Counted from the first letter of the stretch, positions 1 through 5,558 are shown. The stretch: DNA of 6,293 nucleotides from Aquificaceae bacterium (GCA_025057715.1 JANWVD010000055.1:1-6293); one strand, 5' to 3'. Program-made: numbers and translations. Notes: a model not told the origin generated them from the sequence alone.

Positions 1-1089
1 GAAAAATCCCCCCCAGAACTCTATCTTATTGGCATCTCTTACTTCCTTGAGGGTAAGTTTGCTCAATCTGCTCAGGCTTTTGAACGGGTCTTACCTACAA
101 GCTCTGTTAGACCAAAAGCCCTTCTAAGGGCAGCGGATGCTTACTACAATTTAGGCAACCAAGCCAAAGCTAGAGAATTCTACCTTGAAGTTTTACGCAC
201 CTTTCCAAATTCCCAGGAAGCCAAGCAAGCTGCCATAAACCTACTCCAGATAGGGAGAATAGCCTCAGAATCAGACATGGAAAAGCCCCTAAGAGAATAC
301 CTTTCCAAAGCCGATTCCAAAGACCCGCTCCAGCAAGAGCTCCGCTATCAGCTTGCAAGCATCTACTTAGAGCAAGGCAGGGAAAAGGAAGCTGAGCGAG
401 AGCTCCTTGCTTTACTTGAAACCCCTCTTAAATACAGGGCAATTTTGAAGCTCGCTCAGATTGAAAAAGACCTCAATAGGCGCCTTGTGCTTTATTACAC
501 TGTCTATAAAGAATCCCCCATAGCCAAAGAGCGCGAGGAAGCTCGCTCTTCCTTAATAGACATATACTCTTCCATAGGCGATAGGGATAGCCTCACATCC
601 TTGCTTCTTGAGGGCAATCAAGCCGATAAGTCAAAAGCGCTTTTGATGTTTATATCATCGGGTGATATAAAGCGCGCAAGGACAATAGCCCAAGAGCTCA
701 TCACTGCCCGCTACCGAGATTCACAATTTGAGCTCGCTTTGCTTGAACTCTATCAAAGAACTAAAGAAAGGCAATTTATTGACTATCTAAAATCAAGCCC
801 CGACCGCTCCATAAGAGCAAAAGCCCTCTATCTTAGCGCCCTTGAAAACATCAAAGTGGGTAAAAGGTCCCAAGCTCTTGAAGAGCTCGTCGAGATTTCC
901 CTGGGCTTTAAGGGCGAGGAGGTCTATAATCAAGCAATCATAGAGGGCGCGAAAATCCTCATCTCAATGGGCTCAAGAAAAGACGCAAGTTGTTTGCTGG
1001 AGCGTTTTGACGCCTCAAGCGCCAAAAAGGAAGAGCTCCAATCCCAGGAGTCTCTCAAAAAAGGCTTACCACGCTGTGAGAGGTATTAA
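1..1089 (+). CDS. TPR-repeat protein, N-terminus cut by window edge
   Basis: The frame is open from base 1 to the TAA at 1087-1089, giving 362 residues with no start in the window. The ATG at 277 is internal: TPR-like sequence continues upstream of it and no well-placed Shine-Dalgarno precedes it. Good tetratricopeptide units lie at residues about 6-37 (Y-x2-G-x2-YF-x2-GKF pattern), 40-72 (A-x2-YY-x-LGN-x3-A, ending in RTFPNS) and 113-140 (YQLASIYLEQGREKEA). More diverged helical repeats follow to about residue 340, then a charged tail. TPR solenoids are protein-binding scaffolds; repeats of this style are common in periplasmic or outer-membrane proteins of the YbgF/CpoB and BamD kind, but the signal peptide or lipobox that would settle location is outside the window. 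The gene ends 2 nt before an ExbB/TolQ-like gene, so it probably works with that complex (inference). TPR is secure; the specific role is unknown. Confidence 0.85.
   Translation, partial: EKSPPELYLIGISYFLEGKFAQSAQAFERVLPTSSVRPKALLRAADAYYNLGNQAKAREFYLEVLRTFPNSQEAKQAAINLLQIGRIASESDMEKPLREYLSKADSKDPLQQELRYQLASIYLEQGREKEAERELLALLETPLKYRAILKLAQIEKDLNRRLVLYYTVYKESPIAKEREEARSSLIDIYSSIGDRDSLTSLLLEGNQADKSKALLMFISSGDIKRARTIAQELITARYRDSQFELALLELYQRTKERQFIDYLKSSPDRSIRAKALYLSALENIKVGKRSQALEELVEISLGFKGEEVYNQAIIEGAKILISMGSRKDASCLLERFDASSAKKEELQSQESLKKGLPRCERY
1078..1083 (+). promoter_or_regulatory. Shine-Dalgarno GAGAGG for the ExbB/TolQ-like gene
   Basis: GAGAGG lies inside the last codons of the TPR gene, 8 nt before a TTG. 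It decides the start at 1092: this frame has no ATG until codon 166, so a TTG start is required. Confidence 0.7.
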
Positions 1090-1091
1090 AA

Positions 1092-1706
1092 TTGTCAACC
1101 CTTTTTGAATTTTTATCAAAAGGCGGTCTTGCGGTCTATCCTTTAATAGCCCTTTCCGTATTTTCATGGGCTATCATAATTGAAAGGGCGTTAGCCCTTC
1201 GTACGAGCTCTCTCCTTAGCTCTTTACCGCCAGATTGGCGCTCGTATGCCATAGCTGGAGAGATAGATAAGCTTTCTAAGATTCTCTCAGAGGATAATTC
1301 ACAAATTAGCCTCATTCTCCGTGCTCTTCTTGAGGACTATAAAGCCAAAAACCTCAATAGAAGCGAACTTCTAAGCACTGCGCACGCTTTAATTGACCTC
1401 CTAATCCCAAAAGTTGAAAAAAACATCGCCCTTCTTTCTGTCATAGCAAGCGTTGCCCCCCTGATAGGTCTTTTTGGAACAATCACTGGTCTAATCAAGG
1501 TCTTTTCTGCCTTTTCGTTTTCGTCTCCTGATGAAGCTCTAAAGCTCCTCTCGCTTGGAATTAGCGAAGCTCTAATTGCCGCAGCCATGGGTCTTGCGGT
1601 CGCAATCCCGTCGCTAATTGCCTATTGGCTTTTCCGCATCCAGGCAAACTCAGTTCTTTCAAAAATCGAGTCAGAGGTTATCCAGCTTGTGAGGCTATTA
1701 CCTTGA
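1092..1706 (+). CDS. MotA/TolQ/ExbB proton-channel family protein
   Basis: This 204-residue inner-membrane protein should form the pentameric channel that, with an ExbD/TolR dimer, converts proton-motive force into mechanical work on an outer-membrane or periplasmic client. Three hydrophobic segments fit the family: about 11-33 (GGLAVYPLIALSVFSWAIII), 112-138 (containing the signature APLIGLFGTITGLI) and 156-181 (GISEALIAAAMGLAVAIPSL). A cytoplasmic loop lies between segments 1 and 2. The length is slightly short compared with E. coli TolQ or ExbB. The Thr of the second segment (T130) is present, but the usual Thr of the third (EAL-x-ATA-x-GL) is Ala164. The start is TTG, supported by GAGAGG 8 nt upstream. 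It is coupled to the next gene by a TTGA overlap. Sequence alone does not separate TolQ from ExbB, so no symbol is given. Confidence 0.93.
   Translation: MSTLFEFLSKGGLAVYPLIALSVFSWAIIIERALALRTSSLLSSLPPDWRSYAIAGEIDKLSKILSEDNSQISLILRALLEDYKAKNLNRSELLSTAHALIDLLIPKVEKNIALLSVIASVAPLIGLFGTITGLIKVFSAFSFSSPDEALKLLSLGISEALIAAAMGLAVAIPSLIAYWLFRIQANSVLSKIESEVIQLVRLLP
1691..1694 (+). promoter_or_regulatory. Shine-Dalgarno GAGG for the ExbD/TolR-like gene
   Basis: GAGG, within GTGAGG, sits 8 nt before the TTG at 1703 and inside the end of the ExbB-like gene. It favours that TTG over an in-frame TTG at 1625, which would add 26 residues of non-family sequence. Confidence 0.6.
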
Positions 1707-2095
1707 GAAGAAGAAAAGCCCAGATAGAAGAGCGCGCATACATAGATGTAGTCCCGCTCGTTGATACCTTGCTTGCAGTTTTCCTCTTCCTTGCTTTAAT
1801 GGCTCTTCAATCCCCAATTACCTTCCTTGCGGTCTCTTTGCCAATGGCTTCTCAATCCCAAAAGGGCTCTTTATCTATCTTAAGCGTTGACGTTTTAAAA
1901 GACGGCAGCTATCTATTTAACAACAAACCCATTACCCTCCAAGAGCTTGAATCCGTGATTTCAGGTGCAACATACACCTCAATTCTTATAAGAGCAGACG
2001 AGGAAGCCCCTCATCGCTCCGTGGTTGCTCTGATGGACCTTGCCAAAAAGCACAACATAGAGAATCTGCTTGTTGGGACCAAAAGACCCCGCTGA
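1703..2095 (+). CDS. ExbD/TolR family biopolymer transport protein
   Basis: This 130-residue single-pass inner-membrane protein is the partner of the channel protein before it. It has the family layout: a short basic cytoplasmic start (M-RRRK), one membrane helix at about 17-36 containing the essential Asp in the motif I-D-V-V-P-L-V-D (D21, equivalent to TolR D23 and ExbD D25), and a periplasmic domain ending in the usual pattern around residues 95-126 (ADEEAPHRSVVALMDLAKKH, then NLLVGTK). The Asp carries the proton relay in characterised homologues. I place the start at TTG 1703 because the basic N-terminus and the spacing to D21 then match the family, and because of the GAGG 8 nt upstream. 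The earlier TTG at 1625 would add a non-homologous stretch that is out-of-frame ExbB sequence. Its start overlaps the previous stop, and its own stop overlaps the next ATG (TGATG). Confidence 0.93.
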   Translation: MRRRKAQIEERAYIDVVPLVDTLLAVFLFLALMALQSPITFLAVSLPMASQSQKGSLSILSVDVLKDGSYLFNNKPITLQELESVISGATYTSILIRADEEAPHRSVVALMDLAKKHNIENLLVGTKRPR

Positions 2096-2829
2096 TGAAG
2101 GTCCTAACGGCGCTTCTCTTACCCCCAGGTCTGTTTGTGATAGCTCTCTTAATCCTTAGCTTTCTATGCGTTCGATTAATTGCCCGCATCATTTCCCTCA
2201 CTCTTGCAGGGCTTATATACTTGCTTTCCATAGAGCCAATCAAGGACGCCATTCTTATGCCCTTAGAGATGTCCTCAAGCGTTCCTAAAAGCCCAAGCGG
2301 CGATGCAATAGTCGTTCTTGGCGGTGGCTCTTATACCACAGGCGTTTTAAAGGAAGATTCTCTAAAGCGGCTTCTTACCGGCTTTACGCTCCATCGCGAG
2401 CTTAATTTGCCGCTCATTCTCTCAGGCGGCGCTTCTCTTGGGAGCTTGCCAGACGCAGAGATAATGCTTGGCGTTTTGACCTCTCTTGGCATTGACAGCT
2501 CTAAAATCCTCATAGAAACCAAAAGCAAAAACACCTTCCAAAACGCCTCCGAAGTTAGCCAAATATGCAAAAAGCACGGCTTTAAAAACATCATCCTAGT
2601 TACTTCCGCCTACCACATGCCAAGGGCTCAATTAGCTTTTCAAAAGTCGGGCATAAATATCCAGCCATACCCCACGGACTTTAAATCCGACAGGCGCTAC
2701 AATATCTATAGCTTTATCCCGCGCGCAAGCGTCCTAAGCGAATCTACCAAGGCTTTGCGCGAGCACATCGCCCTTATTTATTACAAATACCTAATCGCGG
2801 GGGGAGATTCCCCCCGCAACCCCCCTTAG
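2095..2829 (+). CDS. YdcF/ElyC/SanA-family (DUF218) membrane protein
   Basis: This 244-residue protein has two N-terminal membrane helices (about 5-27 and 29-46, separated by R27 and R31), then LSIEP and a DUF218 domain from about residue 68. Visible DUF218 signatures in order: DAIVVLGGG (70-78), a Leu-rich helix with R92, LILSGG (107-112), the E141-T-K-S-K-N-T-F-Q-N-A segment, ILVTSAYHMPRA (167-178), and P-x-PTDF (191-196) near a Ser/Glu-containing C-terminal helix. Two N-terminal helices plus this domain resemble E. coli ElyC, an envelope protein linked to peptidoglycan synthesis and undecaprenyl-phosphate carrier use; the biochemical reaction of the family is not well established. The ATG overlaps the ExbD-like stop (TGATG) with no good Shine-Dalgarno, so translation is probably coupled. 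The last residues (GGDSPRNPP) are encoded by a GC-rich hairpin and look like an appended, non-conserved tail. Confidence 0.9.
   Translation: MKVLTALLLPPGLFVIALLILSFLCVRLIARIISLTLAGLIYLLSIEPIKDAILMPLEMSSSVPKSPSGDAIVVLGGGSYTTGVLKEDSLKRLLTGFTLHRELNLPLILSGGASLGSLPDAEIMLGVLTSLGIDSSKILIETKSKNTFQNASEVSQICKKHGFKNIILVTSAYHMPRAQLAFQKSGINIQPYPTDFKSDRRYNIYSFIPRASVLSESTKALREHIALIYYKYLIAGGDSPRNPP
2797..2825 (+). repeat. GC-rich inverted repeat with a second C6 tract
   Basis: GCGGGGGG (2797-2804) pairs perfectly with CCCCCCGC (2810-2817) around the loop AGATT, an 8-bp stem that an A-T pair can extend to 9. A second C6 tract at 2820-2825 could pair with the same G6. The element lies in the last codons of the DUF218 gene and ends 2 nt before its stop. 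It is not followed directly by a T-run, so it is not a textbook intrinsic terminator. It could still end or pause transcription, protect the 3' end of the upstream operon mRNA, or be one copy of a dispersed palindrome. Confidence 0.75.
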
Positions 2830-2832
2830 AGA

Positions 2833-2838
2833 TATAAT
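2833..2838 (+). promoter_or_regulatory. possible -10 box (TATAAT) before the lipoprotein gene
   Basis: A perfect TATAAT sits in the 28-nt gap between the DUF218 and lipoprotein genes, 20 nt before the ATG. At 17-nt spacing the -35 position falls in the C-tract of the hairpin and does not resemble TTGACA, and there is no TG extension. A promoter is therefore possible but weakly supported. Confidence 0.3.
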
Positions 2839-2844
2839 TTTATT

Positions 2845-2852
2845 AGGGAGGT
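2845..2852 (+). promoter_or_regulatory. Strong Shine-Dalgarno AGGGAGGT for the lipoprotein gene
   Basis: AGGGAGGT (GGAGG at 2847-2851) lies 6 nt before the ATG at 2858, counted from the end of GGAGG. It is the strongest ribosome binding site in the window and fixes this start, suggesting the lipoprotein is translated independently of the coupled operon. Confidence 0.8.
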
Positions 2853-2857
2853 CGGCT

Positions 2858-4537
2858 ATGAGGATAGGATTGATTTTACTGTTCTCATTCTGGCTTATTC
2901 AGTCCTGCGGCCTAAATAACAACTCTAAGTTAGAACCCCATACCCAAAGTCAAATTGCGTCAAGAACAATCTCTGCATCCTTACCTCAGGTTGACTGCTC
3001 GGTGCTTGTCTCAAATGTCAACGAGCTAAGGGAAGCCTTAAGGCTCTCTCAATCAAACTCCAAGGACGATATCATATGCCTAAGAGCTGGTTTATACCAA
3101 GTTAGCGAGCCACTAATTTACGAAACATCCAACGGAGATGGTGGAAAATCCCTCACAATAAGAGCCTATCAGCCTGGCGTAATTCTATCTGGTTTATCAA
3201 CCTCTCAAATCCTCCGAATCGATACTGACTCTGACAATAACACCTCAACATCTGACCAAGGTGCTTACATCCTTATAGAGAACATAACCTTCAGAGACTC
3301 AAAATCCAACTCTCAAGGTGGTGCAATTTACTTCAAAGGCTCTCACTCAACCCTTAGGCTTCATAACAACGTCTTTGCAGAAAACCTCTCTCACTTAACC
3401 GGTGGTTCAATCTATGCACAAACCTCAAACGGCTCTATTGAGATTATTAACAACACCATAGTGAAAAGTGTAGCCCGCGATGGCGGTGGTATATACATTC
3501 GTCTACTTGGCAATCTTGCAAAAGCCTATGTCATAAATAACATCCTTTGGCAAAACTTTTCCCTCTCTGGTGGCTCTGATTTATCAATCTCAAATTCTTT
3601 AGGCGGCGAGCTAAACATTCACAAAAATAGCCTCACCCTAAGCTCTCTTATTCTTTCCTCAACAAGACCAATGTCTATTGAAAACCTCTACTTCTTAGGC
3701 TCAAGAAGCTCTCTTTCCGGTAATTTTCAAGCAGACCCAATCTTTAAAGCAGGTTTATATAGATTGTCATCTGCTTCCCCTCTCATAGAGGCAGGTCTTA
3801 ACCCGCTTGTAGATGGTCTTACCTTGCCAGACATAGATAAAGATTTCAAAAACAGGATAATCGGAACTTCCATTGACATAGGAGCATACGAATATTTCCA
3901 AGACTCGCCTGAAAGCCCTCAGGCTAACATAAACTACGATTCGCCCTCGGAAGCTCACTCTCAAGATAATCCTCAAGCCGTAAATAACAATAATAATCAA
4001 TCACCCTGCGACTCATTTTGCTCAAACAGGGATGAGTGTCTAAACTTCTGCGGTAAGGATACGGATTGCACAAAGCTTTGTGATGATACGAAGCTTTGTC
4101 ACCTTGCATGCGACGGCGGCCATATTTGCAAGCTATGCTCGCAATATCAAGCTATGTGTCCTAACAAAGATGGTTGCGTTCTACCTGACATATGCAAAAT
4201 TTGCTCTGCCGATGGTGGTGGCAACGACGGCGGCGATGACGGCGGTGGCAAACCCCCATGCAATGACCAAAAACTTGGTTGTGACCCTGGCAAAGCCGAC
4301 GGTGGTAATAATTCAAATGGAAATGGCACGGGCGGCAACAACGGTAGTAGCTCTGGTCAACCGGGAGGGACACTCTGTAGAGTAGGACCATGTAGTGATG
4401 GTGGTAATAACGGCGGCGGCAATAGCAACGGCAGTAGCGACGGAAGCAACCTTGGCAGAAGCAGCAACGGAACACCTAACTCTAGAAATAATAATGACGG
4501 TAGTTTCTCACAAAGAACCTATCTAAGACAGAAATAA
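2858..4537 (+). CDS. Beta-helix (choice-of-anchor Q type) lipoprotein with Cys-rich and Gly/Asn-rich C-terminal region
   Basis: This 559-residue exported protein begins with a lipoprotein signal (hydrophobic 3-14, lipobox I-Q-S-C, lipid-attachment Cys17, Gly18 next, so no inner-membrane retention Asp). Residues about 98-346 look like a right-handed parallel beta-helix: GGAIYF (154), GGSIYA (182) and GGGIYI (209) recur every 27-28 residues with N-N-x-[FIL] turns, and the domain closes with the choice-of-anchor Q ending (ADPIF, Y-R-L-x-x-x-SPLIEAG, then DIGAYEY at 340-346). GGxI and F-x2-N turns recall chlamydial Pmp repeats. An Asn/Gln linker (about 369-382) leads to 14 cysteines at 384-449 in a roughly 10-residue period, then a Gly/Asn/Ser/Asp tail with Cys pairs 468/475 and 507/512. 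Such beta-helices are usually surface adhesins or glycan-binding/cleaving proteins; no catalytic set is evident. The C-terminal region matches no domain I know. It lies between a GC hairpin and a terminator. Confidence 0.88.
   Translation: MRIGLILLFSFWLIQSCGLNNNSKLEPHTQSQIASRTISASLPQVDCSVLVSNVNELREALRLSQSNSKDDIICLRAGLYQVSEPLIYETSNGDGGKSLTIRAYQPGVILSGLSTSQILRIDTDSDNNTSTSDQGAYILIENITFRDSKSNSQGGAIYFKGSHSTLRLHNNVFAENLSHLTGGSIYAQTSNGSIEIINNTIVKSVARDGGGIYIRLLGNLAKAYVINNILWQNFSLSGGSDLSISNSLGGELNIHKNSLTLSSLILSSTRPMSIENLYFLGSRSSLSGNFQADPIFKAGLYRLSSASPLIEAGLNPLVDGLTLPDIDKDFKNRIIGTSIDIGAYEYFQDSPESPQANINYDSPSEAHSQDNPQAVNNNNNQSPCDSFCSNRDECLNFCGKDTDCTKLCDDTKLCHLACDGGHICKLCSQYQAMCPNKDGCVLPDICKICSADGGGNDGGDDGGGKPPCNDQKLGCDPGKADGGNNSNGNGTGGNNGSSSGQPGGTLCRVGPCSDGGNNGGGNSNGSSDGSNLGRSSNGTPNSRNNNDGSFSQRTYLRQK
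4007..4204 (+). repeat. Decapeptide cysteine repeat array inside the lipoprotein
   Basis: This encodes residues 384-449. Cys positions are 384, 388, 394, 398, 404, 408, 414, 418, 424, 427, 434, 440, 446 and 449. The first four units are exactly C-x3-C-x5 (30 nt each), the fifth is C-x2-C-x6 (also 10 residues), the sixth C-x5-C-x5 (12), and a final C-x2-C closes the array. The residue before the second Cys of a unit is mostly hydrophobic (F, F, L, A, L, I). At the DNA level the units have diverged, except AAGCTTTGT repeated at 4073-4081 and 4091-4099. Confidence 0.85.
4208..4510 (+). repeat. Low-complexity Gly/Asn/Ser/Asp codon tract
   Basis: GGN, AAY, GAY and AGY codons dominate from residue about 451 to 551, for example 4211-4250 and 4381-4450, giving runs such as DGGGNDGGDDGGG and NNGGGNSNGSSDG. 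The tract probably encodes a disordered, flexible tail. The near-triplet repetition is prone to slippage. It also creates long spurious frames on both strands, none with homology-like content. Confidence 0.8.
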
Positions 4538-4555
4538 TTCGGCTATTTAAAATCC

Positions 4556-4579
4556 GCCCCCGCACATCGGGGGCTTTTT
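4556..4579 (+). terminator. Intrinsic terminator after the lipoprotein gene
   Basis: GCCCCCG (4556-4562) and CGGGGGC (4568-4574) form a perfect 7-bp GC-rich stem with the loop CACAT, followed directly by TTTTT and the T-rich ATTTATTTA. It starts 18 nt after the TAA at 4535-4537. On the minus strand the same stem is followed only by GGATTTT, so it may also slow convergent transcription from the nrnA side, less efficiently. Confidence 0.9.
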
Positions 4580-4581
4580 AT

Positions 4582-5550
4582 TTATTTACTAACGAACTCT
4601 TCTCTAATTGCCTCTAAAAGCCTATCAACAGCCTCTTTCGCATCAACAGCCCTTATTTTGCAACCAGAAGCATAAATGTGTCCCCCGCCGCCGAGCTTTT
4701 GCGCAATCTTTGCAACATCCACCTTGCCTTTTGAGCGCAAAGATACCTTCCAAAGCCCCTCTTCAGGTCTTTCTATTAAAGCAAAAGCAACCTCAACGCC
4801 CTCTAAAGACCTCGGGAAAGAGACAAATCCCTCGGTATCAGAATAAAAACACCCAGTCTCACTAAGAAATTTTGAATAAACTAATATGCCAGCAACTAAG
4901 CCATTTTCGTAAACTTCCAAAGTCTCAAGCACCTTCTTTAAGAGCTCTATTCTTCTAAGTGGCTCTCTTTCAGAAAACATCTTGTGAGTAAGGTGCGGGT
5001 CTGCGCCCTTTTGCGTCAGTTCTGCCGCGAGGCTAAAAACCTCGGCTGTAGTGTTTGAATATCTAAAAAAACCCGTATCGGTTGCAAGCCCAACATAAAG
5101 GTTTTGCGCTATCTTTTCGTCAATCTTGCTTTCATCCCAATGCTTTAAAAGTCTGTGGATTAAACTCGTCGTTGATGGCGCATTTGGGTCAATGTAATCA
5201 AGCTCGCCGTAAAACTCCCCGCCTATGTGATGGTCAATCCTTGCCCTTCTTTTACAATTTACATTAGCCCCTAACCTATAAAAGCCACTTGCGTCAACTA
5301 CTATGGCAATATCAAACTCCTCTTCAATTGGCAATCTCTTTAGATTTTCAACATCAGGCAGAAAATCCAAAAAGTAAGGAACGCTGTCTTTACAGCCAAC
5401 GATTACATCCTTTCCCTTTAGCTTCAAAAACCTATATAGCGCAAGCGCGCTTCCAAGCGTGTCTGCATCTGGATTTTCGTGGCTTGCGACCAATATCTTC
5501 CCGCTCTCAGCTTCCAAAGCCTCGATTAATGGGATGCTTTGAGTAAGCAT
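4582..5550 (-). CDS. nrnA: DHH/DHHA1 phosphoesterase, NrnA type (nanoRNA / pAp hydrolase)
   Basis: This 322-residue cytoplasmic enzyme has the usual NrnA length and complete motif set. The DHH domain shows H24-E-N-P-D28-A-D30-T-L-G-S (metal ligands), DIAIVVDAS with D86, the R-I-D106-H107-H108 signature, and the ATDTGFFRYSNTT segment with D158. The DHHA1 domain ends with SLRS (R272) and GGGGH (287-291), which bind the substrate's 5' end in characterised members. Family members use Mn2+ to degrade 2-5 nt RNA from the 5' end and convert 3'-phosphoadenosine 5'-phosphate to AMP; some act on cyclic dinucleotides or pApA, so exact substrate preference is inferred. No key residue is missing. The ATG follows the aldo/keto reductase stop by 8 nt. 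A GGAGG sits 13 nt upstream, a little far, and no closer ATG, GTG or TTG exists in frame. Probably the second gene of a two-gene transcript. Confidence 0.92.
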   Translation of the reverse strand: MLTQSIPLIEALEAESGKILVASHENPDADTLGSALALYRFLKLKGKDVIVGCKDSVPYFLDFLPDVENLKRLPIEEEFDIAIVVDASGFYRLGANVNCKRRARIDHHIGGEFYGELDYIDPNAPSTTSLIHRLLKHWDESKIDEKIAQNLYVGLATDTGFFRYSNTTAEVFSLAAELTQKGADPHLTHKMFSEREPLRRIELLKKVLETLEVYENGLVAGILVYSKFLSETGCFYSDTEGFVSFPRSLEGVEVAFALIERPEEGLWKVSLRSKGKVDVAKIAQKLGGGGHIYASGCKIRAVDAKEAVDRLLEAIREEFVSK

Positions 5551-5558
5551 AGGCTGGA

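Noticed and set aside
277..279. ATG at 277 as the start of the TPR gene
   Set aside because: The frame is open back to base 1 and the upstream 92 codons encode two good TPR units. No Shine-Dalgarno is well placed, so the gene is simply cut by the window edge.
1625..1702. 26-residue N-terminal extension of the ExbD-like protein from TTG 1625
   Set aside because: The extra residues are out-of-frame ExbB sequence with no family resemblance. The TTG at 1703 has its own GAGG and gives the expected basic N-terminus.
4070..4081. 12-bp palindrome ACAAAGCTTTGT as an operator
   Set aside because: It lies within the coding repeat of the lipoprotein, and half of it recurs 18 nt on because the peptide TKLC is repeated; coding explains it.
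4007..4204. Multiheme cytochrome in the Cys-rich region
   Set aside because: No C-x2-C-H heme motif is present; the two C-x2-C motifs are followed by Ser.
4080..4475. Long alternative frames on both strands over the lipoprotein tail
   Set aside because: They arise from the repetitive GGN/AAY codons, give Val/Ala-rich, Pro-rich or Cys/His/Arg-rich low-complexity sequence, and lack Shine-Dalgarno sites or family motifs.
4582..5550. Plus-strand frames at 4608-4865, 5082-5267 and 5289-5546
   Set aside because: They lie antisense to the fully motif-supported nrnA gene and show no recognisable protein features.
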